From an uncultured Chloroflexota bacterium (GTDB lineage Bacteria > Chloroflexota > Anaerolineae > Caldilineales > Caldilineaceae), in contig CAIOHJ010000171.1 of NCBI GenBank assembly GCA_903858085.1, forward strand, positions 1 through 45,164: a stretch of DNA of 45,164 nucleotides. The letters run 5' to 3'. Positions 1 to 7,412 of this stretch are shown here, in pieces. A program made the position numbers and the translations under genes. The notes below the pieces were generated by a model. It was not told where the DNA came from and searched no databases. It saw nothing but the letters and a program-made list of their open reading frames with translations. Every line of letters begins with the position of its first letter. Within the stretch, counting starts at the first letter, position 1.

Positions 1-1220
1 AGCAGATTGTAAAGCAGCCGATTGGGGGAGCCTGAACCAGGGTCGCTGACTGTCCCCGTCGTCGCTGCGTTGTTCAGGCTGGCCGCCACATCAGCCGGCG
101 AGGCGCTGGGCGAGCCTGCCAGATGGAGGGCCACCACCCCGGCGACGTGCGGGGAGGCCATCGAGGTCCCGGAGAGCGAGCCTGTGGCGTTGTCGCCGGT
201 ATACCAGCTGGAGAGAATGTTGACCCCAGGTGCAAAGATGTCGAGGCAGCTTCCGTAGTTGGAGAAAGAGGCGCGCTGGTCGCTGCTGTTGGTGGCCCCG
301 ACAGTGATCGCCAGCGGCTCGCGCGCCGGGGAGCTGTTGCAGGCATCGCTGTTTTCGTTGCCGGCGGCTACGACATGCACGACGCCGGCGGCAACCGAGT
401 TGCGCAGGGCAGTGTCCAGGGTTGTGGAAGCGCCGCCGCCCAGGCTCATATTGGCAACTGCTGGCTTGGTGTGGTTGGCGGTGACCCAGTTGATGCCAGC
501 GACCACCCCGGAGGTCGTGCCGCTGCCGTTGCAGTCGAGCACGCGCACGCCATGCAGCGTCACGCGCTTGGCGACGCCGTAGGTGCTGCCGCCGACCGTG
601 CCGGCGACATGGGTGCCGTGTCCGTTGCAGTCATCGGGGTCGCCGCCATCGACAGCGTCGTAGCCGGCGCCGATGCGTCCGCTGAAATCGGTGTGGCTGC
701 TGCGAATGCCGGTGTCGATGATGTAGGCGTGGACCCCCTGCCCGTCGGTGGCATAGGTGTAGCTGTTGCTGAGCGGCAAGCTCCGCTGGTCGATTCGGTC
801 CAATCCCCAGGGAGGGCCGGTCTGGGTGTCGTTGATGGTGAACAGCTGGTCCTGCTCGATGTAGGCGACGTCGGCGTCTTTGCGCAATGCCTCGACCGCC
901 CGCGCAGAGAGGGTGGCCGCGTACCCCTGAACGGCGCTGTCGTAGCGGTAGTGGATTTGGGCGCCAAACTGGCTCTCTGCCTCTGCCGCTTTGCTGTTGA
1001 CTGCGGCTGCGGAGAAGACCCGGTCTGCTTTGAATACCACTATGTAGCGGTCAGGAATGCCCTTGCCGGGCGTGGTCAGGGGGGCGACAGCCTCGCTGGC
1101 AGTCTGTGCGGCAAAAACTTCGCGAGGGACATCGCTGGCAGCCAACGCCGGTCTCAGCAGCAGGGCGAGGGCAGCCAACAGGCTGAAGACCGATAGAGAT
1201 CTGGATATCAATGAATACAT
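1..1220 (-). CDS. Secreted subtilisin-like serine protease (peptidase S8), C-terminus cut by window edge
   Basis: About 406 residues are visible and no stop codon is reached at the left edge. The start ATG at 1220 has an AGGAGA Shine-Dalgarno about 9 nt upstream. Residues 1-28 form a signal peptide ending near ALA-AS. Residues about 55-128 look like an inhibitor I9 propeptide (DRYIVVFK ... VAYIEQDQ). The S8 catalytic domain follows, with Asp169 in YIIDTGIR, His201 in NGHGTHVAG, oxyanion Asn288 in AAGNEN and Ser353 in GTSMASPHVAG, so the triad is complete. The visible end, PNRLLYNL, is typical of the end of an S8A domain, so perhaps only a short tail is missing. It is expected to be a secreted, autoprocessed proteinase K/aqualysin-type endopeptidase. 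It lies 51 bp downstream of the UTP-glucose uridylyltransferase gene on the same strand, perhaps co-transcribed. Confidence 0.93.
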   Translation of the reverse strand, partial: MYSLISRSLSVFSLLAALALLLRPALAASDVPREVFAAQTASEAVAPLTTPGKGIPDRYIVVFKADRVFSAAAVNSKAAEAESQFGAQIHYRYDSAVQGYAATLSARAVEALRKDADVAYIEQDQLFTINDTQTGPPWGLDRIDQRSLPLSNSYTYATDGQGVHAYIIDTGIRSSHTDFSGRIGAGYDAVDGGDPDDCNGHGTHVAGTVGGSTYGVAKRVTLHGVRVLDCNGSGTTSGVVAGINWVTANHTKPAVANMSLGGGASTTLDTALRNSVAAGVVHVVAAGNENSDACNSSPAREPLAITVGATNSSDQRASFSNYGSCLDIFAPGVNILSSWYTGDNATGSLSGTSMASPHVAGVVALHLAGSPSASPADVAASLNNAATTGTVSDPGSGSPNRLLYNL

Positions 1221-1271
1221 GTTGCTGTCTCCTCGCAAAAAATGACAAGTTATGCAGCCGATCTTGGCTGA

Positions 1272-2750
1272 CTACACGCTTATTGTACCATCGACGGGCG
1301 GACACAAAGAATCGCCTTCTGCAGCGGGGGCCGGCCGCGCTGAATCAAGATTGGCGCTCTGCGCATCTGCCGGAAGCTGCATGTGATCGGGGATATGCAG
1401 CTTGCTGCCTTCCGGTGCGCTGATCTGCACCTGGCCCTGGACGGTTACGTTGCAGCCAAAAAAAACATCTCCAGAGACAGTCAGCTTCTGGCAGTGGCGG
1501 AGGGAGGGGGCTCCGGTTGGAAACCGTTGCTGAAGCATCGCAAAAAGTTGGTAGTAGCGGTCATCCAGCTCTACAGATGGCGGGGTGCCGCTGCATTCAG
1601 GAGCCAGACTGAGCGTATAATCTTGGTTGAGCCGGTAGGCATCTGACATGAGGACGAGCAGATCGTTGTTTTTCTTGACCGGAGCGAAACGAGCGCGCGG
1701 CACGCACAGGGCCTGGGCGCGGTCGAAGAGGGCGATCGCCGAGCCCATTGCAGTCTCCAACTGATAGACGCGCGGGCTGGCAGGGGAGGAGGGATCGACA
1801 GGTTTTTCGTTGCGGATCAAAGGCAGCCCCAGCAGACCGTGTCGCTGCTGCAGCGTCGTTGCCAGCACGGACAGATTGACCCAGAGGTTGTTGGTGTTGA
1901 AGAACTGGTAGCGTTGGATGTCCTGAAAGGTTTCTTCTTCGTCTGGGGGGCACTGAGCCAGTTCGCGAAGGAGCAGCTGGCCAGTGGCGGTGCGTGCCAG
2001 ATGGCCCCCCTTGCGGTCGGCCGGGGTGCGCTGCGCGACTTCCATCAGAAAAGGAAGCTGGCTGCTGGCGAAAAAGCCCAGAATCGAGAGATCCAGGACA
2101 GCGCCCAGGTTGTCGACGTTCGAGACAAACGCATGTTCATACCCATGATCGAGCAGCCAGTGGAGCATGCCGCTGTCGGCCAGCGCAGTGTAGAGATCGC
2201 CATGGCCGGGGGGACACCACGCTTTCTCAGGATCCTGCGGCCATTCAGCTGGCTGCAGAGTCGTTTTCCAGATTTTGGGTTGTTTGTGTTGAAGGAACTC
2301 CAGCGGATGGCCCTGGGCGAGATCTGGGTATTTTTGCAGTGCAGCCAGACTTTCCGCGCTGGTGTAAAAACTGTTCATCAACACAAGGGGGATATGGGTT
2401 CCGCTCTGCTGGCGCAGATGGAGGATCTGACGGGCAATAATGTCGAGAAAAGACAGCCCATTTTTGACGGGCAAGAGCGATTTGGGGCCATCCATCCCCA
2501 TGCTGGTGCCAAGTCCGCCGTTGAGCTTGATGACAACGGTGCGGCTCAAGGCTTTTTCACCTGCCCTGGGGAGGCAGGGATCCAACTCTGTGTAGATGGG
2601 CAGGGTGTCGACGGGCTGCGCTTGATCGTGAGAAATGTAGCCGGTCGCACCGGCGGCCAGCTGGTCGTAGTAAAAATGGTAATGTTCGATAAAGGTCTGT
2701 GAGATGCCCGCAGCGAGCATCTTCTGTTGAAAGGGTGTGAAGTCAGACAT
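1272..2750 (-). CDS. UTP-glucose-1-phosphate uridylyltransferase, eukaryotic-type (UDPGP family)
   Basis: This 492-residue protein would make UDP-glucose from UTP and glucose-1-phosphate in the cytoplasm. Residues about 70-95 carry the nucleotide-binding hallmark KLNGGLGTSMG followed by GPKSLLPVK. Further family blocks are LVLMNSF, HGDLYTAL, VSNVDNLGA and FNTNNLWVNL. The C-terminal 60-70 residues (SGDVFFGCNVTVQGQVQI) look like the left-handed beta-helix end of the family. The length fits eukaryotic UGPases (about 470-510 aa) and not the bacterial GalU family (about 290 aa). A GGAGA lies about 11 nt before the ATG. UDP-glucose is a plausible donor precursor for the envelope glycan genes elsewhere in the window. 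That link is an inference. Confidence 0.92.
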   Translation of the reverse strand: MSDFTPFQQKMLAAGISQTFIEHYHFYYDQLAAGATGYISHDQAQPVDTLPIYTELDPCLPRAGEKALSRTVVIKLNGGLGTSMGMDGPKSLLPVKNGLSFLDIIARQILHLRQQSGTHIPLVLMNSFYTSAESLAALQKYPDLAQGHPLEFLQHKQPKIWKTTLQPAEWPQDPEKAWCPPGHGDLYTALADSGMLHWLLDHGYEHAFVSNVDNLGAVLDLSILGFFASSQLPFLMEVAQRTPADRKGGHLARTATGQLLLRELAQCPPDEEETFQDIQRYQFFNTNNLWVNLSVLATTLQQRHGLLGLPLIRNEKPVDPSSPASPRVYQLETAMGSAIALFDRAQALCVPRARFAPVKKNNDLLVLMSDAYRLNQDYTLSLAPECSGTPPSVELDDRYYQLFAMLQQRFPTGAPSLRHCQKLTVSGDVFFGCNVTVQGQVQISAPEGSKLHIPDHMQLPADAQSANLDSARPAPAAEGDSLCPPVDGTISV

Positions 2751-2905
2751 CTTTGTCTGCGTCTCCGTGGAGGTGGGTTGATGGAAAGATGCTCACCTTC
2801 CGGTTGCACAGCCGACGGTGAGCCAGTCTGAGAGGGGGGTACTGCGATCTTTGGGGCCGAAAAACAGTTCGCCCGCCTTCATTCCGGCGGAGAGGGACTT
2901 CTGTA

Positions 2906-3262
2906 TCAAAGTGGCATCCCAAGGTCTTGATGGCCGGTTCCCCGGCGTTGTTCGCTGCGAGCGCGCTCCTCTTGATGGCGGTCACGCACGACAAAAACCA
3001 GAAAAAGAGCGTAGGTTGGGATACCGAGCAGCGCCACCCAGCGGCCTAGATCTCCGCTGCCTGCCGCGCCCAAAAAACAGCCGATGGCGAGCAGCACCCA
3101 GACCAGGGAATGAAAATAGCGCAGCACGATCTGTGCGCGCAACGTTCGTCTGGTCAGCCGCCGCAGGCCCGGGCTGGGCCAGACAAAATAATAGGCAATT
3201 GCCACTGCCAGACAAAGCACCCCCCAAAAAAGCAGGGGAATGCCCAGCAAGTTTGCGTCCAT
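2906..3262 (-). CDS. Small membrane protein of unknown function
   Basis: This protein has about 118 residues. The ATG at 3262 is chosen because AGGA sits 8 nt upstream. A TTG at 3268 would add two residues. Three hydrophobic stretches are visible: LLGIPLLFWGVLCLAVAIAY, a segment around LVWVLLAIGCFLGAAG, and one around LLGIPTYALFLVFVV. A basic loop (RRLTRRTLRAQ) and a charged tail rich in Arg, Glu and Gln accompany them. I do not recognise the family. It is divergent from the metallophosphoesterase gene and 155 bp upstream of the uridylyltransferase, on the same strand. The gap between these two holds only a 7-bp inverted repeat (GCTCACC/GGTGAGC, 2791-2823). Confidence 0.7.
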   Translation of the reverse strand: MDANLLGIPLLFWGVLCLAVAIAYYFVWPSPGLRRLTRRTLRAQIVLRYFHSLVWVLLAIGCFLGAAGSGDLGRWVALLGIPTYALFLVFVVRDRHQEERARSEQRRGTGHQDLGMPL

Positions 3263-3417
3263 CTCCAATGTCCTTTCTGGCCTCCGCAGCGAACGACACG
3301 TTCTGCCAGGCGATCGAGCAGGTCTTGGCAGCGGCTCCCTGCGGAAAAAGCTGGAGAGATCTCACCCTTCTCCCCCCGATCTTGTTGCAATGCTATGGTA
3401 CCCCCAGCCTGCTGAAA

Positions 3418-3446
3418 TTGACAACTCCTGTCCAAGGCCGTATCGT
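3418..3446 (+). promoter_or_regulatory. Candidate sigma70-type promoter for the metallophosphoesterase gene
   Basis: A consensus -35 TTGACA (3418-3423) is separated by exactly 17 bp from TATCGT (3441-3446, 4 of 6 matches). Start of transcription would be near 3453, giving a leader of about 42 nt before the ATG at 3495. The rest of the divergent gap 3263-3417 shows no convincing promoter for the minus-strand gene. Confidence 0.55.
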
Positions 3447-3494
3447 GAAGAGGAGGGACACGAGCAAGCAAAAGGACCGGCGGAGAGTGTACCG

Positions 3495-4463
3495 ATGAAA
3501 CTGGCAATCTTGGCAGATATTCATGGAAATTGGCCGGCGCTGGAGGCCATTCTGGCTCGCTTAGAGCAGATCCAGCCCGATTATGTGGTGGTAGACGGCG
3601 ATCTGATCAACGGCACGCCGTTCAGTGGGCAAGTCATCGACTGTGTTCGAAAGTTGAATTGGGTTGTGGTGCGCGGCAACCATGAATTCTATCTGTTGGA
3701 TTTGGGCACCCCACGCGCTGCGCCTGGCAGCGAGAACTCTGTGCGTTGGGGAACGCTCTACTGGCTGCAGAAACAGATCACCGCCGAACAAAAAGCCTAC
3801 CTGGCGATGTTGCCAGACGAACGAGTTTTTTACCTGCCTGGGACACAACCGCTTCGGATCAGCCATGGCCTGCCTGGCCGGAACCGAGTCGGGATTTACG
3901 CCAACCAACCGGACAACAAAATTGCCGACGAACTGGCAGCTGTTCCAGAAGAGACGTTTGTGACAGCCCATACGCACATCCAGATCGATCGGCATGTCAT
4001 CTGGCGGGGTGAACAGGATGGAGCGCTGCGGGCAAACCCACATGGGGATATGCCGCACCTTGCACCGATCGAACGGCACTGGCATGTGGTGAACCCTGGC
4101 AGCGTTGGGCTGCCGCTCAACAGGCAGCCCAACGCACAATTTGCTGTGATGGAGAGCCTTTCTCCATCTGCGGTGCGGGGTGGCTGGCAGGTCGAGCACC
4201 ATCAGGTCTTTTATGACCGTTGTCTGGTCCTGGATGCCTTTGCTACGTCCGGCATGTTGGGGGCCGATGGAATTTTTTCGACCCTGTTTTATTGGGAAGT
4301 TGTGACCGCAGAACCTGAAATTCTCCTCTTTTATCGTTGGGCCTACGAGCGTGGCTTGGACCCAGAGCAGTATGAATTGGGAGAGTTGTTTCATCGGTAT
4401 GGGGTGGAAAGCGGGCGAGCTGGGTATGTCCGCCAGCGCGATCCATTGCGTCGGTCAGTATGA
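3495..4463 (+). CDS. Metallophosphoesterase (YfcE/MJ0936-like phosphodiesterase family)
   Basis: This 322-residue cytoplasmic protein carries the full calcineurin-like dinuclear metal site: Asp8 and His10 in LADIHGN, Asp36 in GDLING, Asn62-His63 in RGNHE, then ISHGLPG, AHTHIQI and the NPGSVGLP block typical of YfcE-like enzymes. It should hydrolyse a phosphomono- or phosphodiester, but the substrate cannot be told from sequence. The first ATG directly opens beta-strand 1 (MKLAILADIHG), which supports the start at 3495. An in-frame upstream extension exists but carries no family sequence. A C-terminal extension of about 90 residues follows the core. It has its own promoter and stands alone as a transcription unit before the next promoter at 4482. 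Confidence 0.88.
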   Translation: MKLAILADIHGNWPALEAILARLEQIQPDYVVVDGDLINGTPFSGQVIDCVRKLNWVVVRGNHEFYLLDLGTPRAAPGSENSVRWGTLYWLQKQITAEQKAYLAMLPDERVFYLPGTQPLRISHGLPGRNRVGIYANQPDNKIADELAAVPEETFVTAHTHIQIDRHVIWRGEQDGALRANPHGDMPHLAPIERHWHVVNPGSVGLPLNRQPNAQFAVMESLSPSAVRGGWQVEHHQVFYDRCLVLDAFATSGMLGADGIFSTLFYWEVVTAEPEILLFYRWAYERGLDPEQYELGELFHRYGVESGRAGYVRQRDPLRRSV

Positions 4464-4481
4464 CGGGACGTTGAATCTGGA

Positions 4482-4511
4482 TTGGACAAATTTGACAAGA
4501 ACATTTATAAT
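4482..4511 (+). promoter_or_regulatory. Candidate sigma70-type promoter for the zinc-ribbon/LysM gene
   Basis: A perfect -10 TATAAT lies at 4506-4511 with TTGGAC (4482-4487) 18 bp upstream. A perfect TTGACA at 4492 is only 8 bp from the -10 and so is not the partner. The predicted start near 4518 gives a leader of about 94 nt. Inside that leader a 30-codon ORF (4560-4652) overlaps the start of the main gene in another frame. It could be a leader peptide or chance. Confidence 0.6.
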
Positions 4512-4611
4512 GGTTTTGCTGTCTACAGCAGCAAATGTAGATGCGTGAGGGCCTAAACAATGAAGAGATTTCCATCGCAGCGAGCTAAACAAAAGAGCCG
4601 AGGGTCCCAGT

Positions 4612-5742
4612 ATGTTTGCAGTTACGTGCTTTCAGTGTGGTCATGCTGTTGAAATCAGCCCAGATTCCGACCGTTGTGAGTTGTGTGGCGCCAATCTGCG
4701 CAAATTGATCGGCGCGCACCAGGCGACGAGCTTTTTTTACCAGCGCGCTGCCGGACTGGCAACGCGCGGCGATCCGCAGGCTGCATTGGCTGAGGCCGAA
4801 CGCGGTCTGGCGTATCGGGCTTCTTCTGAACTCCATCTGTTGAGCGCAATTTTGTGTAAACGGCTGGAACTGGTCGACCGGATGCGTTACCATGTCGCGT
4901 CGGTGCCGGTCGACGATGTGTTGCGCAGCGAAGCGGAGTGGTTGCTGCGATCAAGTCAGGCGCGTCAGCGTTCTTTGCCCAAAAGCGGCCGCGGCAGCGT
5001 AGAGTTCCCGCTGCTTTCAGACGACGAACTGCTGCCGCTCTATGTGGATGATGTGCGGCCGACAGCCCGGCTGGCTGTGCCGCGGTCGCCTTTGCAGACG
5101 TTTGCTATGTTTTTTTCGGCTGTCGTCTTGCTGGGCACGGGCGGGTGGTGGTTTTGGCAGACACCCCCACAGATCTCTGGCAGCAGCCAATCGCCTGTGG
5201 TGGCGGCCACTCCAGAGCAGGTCAGGTGGGTGCCTGAGCCGACACCGACGGTCGTTGTCGCAGACCTGCCTGACCTTCCCGAGGAAGCCCCCCAACAGCC
5301 TCTCCTGCCGAACGAGCCTCTGGCTGCAACCGATCTGGAGCCGTTGGCGGCCGCAGGAGAAGCGATCTTGTTGACAGGGCCGTCGTTTGATGTCAAAACT
5401 GTGCTGGTAGAAGCACAAAGACCCGAACTGGCAGAGTCGGTGAACGGGCGCTTGGAGGGCAGCCGTCTGGTGCTGGAGGGCAGTGTGGGCAGTGTCGAGG
5501 CCCGCAACGAGTTGGTCCAGCTGCTCAGTCGTCTGCCAGCGATTGAGGATGTTTCGGTCGTCAACGTGCTGGTGCGCCCGCAGAACAGCTATACTGTGGT
5601 GGAAGGAGACACACTCTGGGGAATCTCGATGAAGCTTTATGGGACCCCCGATCGCATTCAAGACATTTTTGCCGCCAATCAGACGCTGCTGTCAGCTGCC
5701 AATGCCTTGCAGATCGGGATGGAGCTGCAGATACCTGAATAG
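4612..5742 (+). CDS. Zinc-ribbon, single-TM protein with BON and C-terminal LysM domains
   Basis: The protein has 376 residues. The N-terminus has a CxxC...CxxC zinc ribbon (Cys6, Cys9, Cys22, Cys25). A TPR-like helical stretch follows (about 45-110), then one membrane segment around residues 164-183. A Pro/Glu/Ala-rich linker leads to a BON-like domain (about 260-325, with SVNGRLEGSRLVLEGSV) and a LysM domain (about 327-376, YTVVEGDTLWGISMKLYG). The predicted topology puts the zinc ribbon in the cytoplasm and BON-LysM outside, binding peptidoglycan or a related glycan. A GAGGG lies about 9 nt before the ATG. It is convergent with dnaN. A role linking cytoplasm and wall is inferred from the domains only. 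Confidence 0.82.
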   Translation: MFAVTCFQCGHAVEISPDSDRCELCGANLRKLIGAHQATSFFYQRAAGLATRGDPQAALAEAERGLAYRASSELHLLSAILCKRLELVDRMRYHVASVPVDDVLRSEAEWLLRSSQARQRSLPKSGRGSVEFPLLSDDELLPLYVDDVRPTARLAVPRSPLQTFAMFFSAVVLLGTGGWWFWQTPPQISGSSQSPVVAATPEQVRWVPEPTPTVVVADLPDLPEEAPQQPLLPNEPLAATDLEPLAAAGEAILLTGPSFDVKTVLVEAQRPELAESVNGRLEGSRLVLEGSVGSVEARNELVQLLSRLPAIEDVSVVNVLVRPQNSYTVVEGDTLWGISMKLYGTPDRIQDIFAANQTLLSAANALQIGMELQIPE

Positions 5743-5750
5743 GTCCATCT

Positions 5751-5792
5751 CTGCACAGGCAGAGCGTATCCGGTCAGACCTGCCCGGTGCAG
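5751..5792. terminator. Possible hairpin between convergent genes
   Basis: CTGCACAGGCAG (5751-5762) can pair with CTGCCCGGTGCAG (5780-5792) as an 11-bp stem with one internal mismatch and a 17-nt loop. A run of six T occurs only at 5815-5820, beside the dnaN stop codon. It lies in the 77-bp gap between the LysM gene and dnaN, where termination in both directions is expected. Confidence 0.35.
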
Positions 5793-5819
5793 AAAAGTGT
5801 TTGGGGCCGACAGGGTTTT

Positions 5820-7034
5820 TTAGCGGGTCGGATGCATGGGCATAACGACATGCAAAAACTCTTCTTCGCCCATCCCGACTGGGCGAAGTGTCCCTGGTCG
5901 GGTTGACTGTGTCGTTTCGAGCACAACCTGTGGGTCGTCGATCTGGCTGAGAACATCGATTAAATACTTGGCGTTGAAAGAAATTTCCAGCTCCTCTCCC
6001 TCGACCTGTGCGGTCAGATCGTTGGTGCTGTCTCCAATATCGCTGCTTGTGGCAGCCAGGCTGAGCTGAGCGCTGCGGCTGCTGTTGGCAGGCTGAATTT
6101 TAAGCCGAACGATGTTGGCGTTGTCGCGAGCAAAGAGAAAGGCGACTCGGACCGCTTTGAGCAGGGTGGCAGTGTCGACAACAGTGCGCGTGGTATGGGT
6201 TTTGGGGATGATCGCACGATAGTCTGGAAAATTCGCGTCGATCAGCTGGCTGGCCAGTTCGACGCGGTGAAAATTTCCACCCTTGCCTTCGCCGCTCCGA
6301 CCCCAAATCTGAAAAAGAATCTGGTTGCGTTCCTGGGTCACCAGGACCTGCACGGTTCGGCCCTCGTCTGCGTCCGCACTGATCCGTGCCAGTTCGCTCA
6401 AGCTGCGTGCAGGGACAATGACGGTGACAGCTGTCGATGGCAGGCTACCGTCGACAGCTGCGCTCCGCACGCTGAGCCGGTACCCGTCGGTTGCAGCCAT
6501 GGTGAGGCGCTCTTCTTTGAAGGTCACCTCAACCCCGGTCAGGGTCGGACGGCTTTCGTCGGTGGAGGCTGCAAAGACCACCTGATCCACCATCTTGCGC
6601 AGACCGGTGGAGCCGAGTTCGATCCGGAGTGCTTCGAGGCTGCTGCTGTTGTTGTGCACAACGCTGTCGATGGTTGGAATAATCGGGAAATTGGCCGCAT
6701 CGATCCCCTTCAAATTGGCTTCGAAGGAGGCGCAGTGCAGATGGAGTGTCTGGGTACGCACGACCAGTTCCAGTTCGATCCGCTCCGGAGGAAGGCTGTT
6801 GACAAAATCGGTCAGCAGCCGGGCCGGCACCGTGATTGAGCCAACATCTTCTACTTTGGCTCCAATCCAGCAGGTGACCCCAATTTCGAGATTGGTGGCT
6901 GCCAGACGCAGCTGATTGTCGCTTGCTTCGAGGAGGATATTGGCTAATACCGGCATGGTAGAGCGCGCTGAAACTGCACGTCCGACGATCGCAAGCCCCT
7001 TTGCCAGGTTTTCTTGAAGACAGCTTACCCGCAC
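5820..7034 (-). CDS. dnaN: DNA polymerase III beta subunit (sliding clamp)
   Basis: This is the ring-shaped processivity clamp that tethers DNA polymerase to DNA. Family blocks run along its whole 404 residues: LAIVGRAVSARSTMPVLANILLEA, AATNLEIG, PARLLTDFVNSLP, FPIIP, LTGVEV, AATDGYRLS, FPDYRAIIP, FNAKYLIDVL and the C-terminal VVMPM motif. The length is slightly above the usual 365-380. The extra residues sit in the last domain around SSRSAQLSLAATSSD. The start is GTG at 7034, with GGGGAG about 6 nt upstream. It is not next to dnaA, recF or gyrB here. The upstream region carries DnaA-box-like sequences. Confidence 0.97.
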   Translation of the reverse strand: MRVSCLQENLAKGLAIVGRAVSARSTMPVLANILLEASDNQLRLAATNLEIGVTCWIGAKVEDVGSITVPARLLTDFVNSLPPERIELELVVRTQTLHLHCASFEANLKGIDAANFPIIPTIDSVVHNNSSSLEALRIELGSTGLRKMVDQVVFAASTDESRPTLTGVEVTFKEERLTMAATDGYRLSVRSAAVDGSLPSTAVTVIVPARSLSELARISADADEGRTVQVLVTQERNQILFQIWGRSGEGKGGNFHRVELASQLIDANFPDYRAIIPKTHTTRTVVDTATLLKAVRVAFLFARDNANIVRLKIQPANSSRSAQLSLAATSSDIGDSTNDLTAQVEGEELEISFNAKYLIDVLSQIDDPQVVLETTQSTRPGTLRPVGMGEEEFLHVVMPMHPTR

Positions 7035-7239
7035 GGTCTCTCCCCGCTTTCTGTGATCCTATTTGTTGGTTAGCCACCACAAACGATGAAACGCCTTCGC
7101 GTGAGCCATTTTCAAAACAAGTCAGCCGTGTGTTCTGGATCGAATGGCCTTTGATCTGAAGAGATAGCCTGTTTTTCTATGTAGAGTATACCACCATAGC
7201 GCCATGCCCTGAGAAATCCACAAATCTACAGTCGCAGTT

Positions 7240-7267
7240 TTGCACCTGATGGGCAGTTTGATATGAT
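7240..7267 (+). promoter_or_regulatory. Weak candidate promoter upstream of the small ORF and phosphatase-methyltransferase gene
   Basis: TATGAT (7262-7267, 5 of 6) has TTGCAC (3 of 6) 16 bp upstream. The predicted start would fall on the ATG at 7275. This is the best plus-strand promoter I can see in the 338-bp gap 7035-7372. The remainder of the gap shows no RNA gene and no convincing dnaN promoter. Confidence 0.35.
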
Positions 7268-7274
7268 CGCAGCC

Positions 7275-7412
7275 ATGTCGCACTGTAAGATGCAGAGTGT
7301 TCTCCGCACACAAGGCCCTGACAGGGCATCCAAAGAGGCCGCCGAACAGCTTCAAACAGCGCACGAACTGCTTTGTCAGAGAATGCGGCGTTCGTTGCAG
7401 GCGTGTGGATAA
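7275..7412 (+). CDS. Possible 45-residue small protein
   Basis: An ATG at 7275 lies 7 nt after the TATGAT element and opens a 45-codon frame ending in TAA at 7410-7412. The peptide is basic and predicted helical (ASKEAAEQLQTAHELL, then RMRRSLQACG), with three cysteines. Its stop codon is part of the DnaA-box sequence TGTGGATAA. It overlaps the earliest start of the next gene (7373), so if it is real the next gene may start at GTG 7403 or TTG 7418. I recognise no family, and chance cannot be excluded. Confidence 0.25.
   Translation: MSHCKMQSVLRTQGPDRASKEAAEQLQTAHELLCQRMRRSLQACG

Noticed and set aside
123..1196. Long plus-strand open frame of 357 codons
   Set aside because: It is the antisense of the S8 protease, whose catalytic motifs are all on the minus strand.
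4560..4652. 30-codon ORF in the leader of the zinc-ribbon gene
   Set aside because: No Shine-Dalgarno or family features. It overlaps the main start in another frame and is kept only as a remark.
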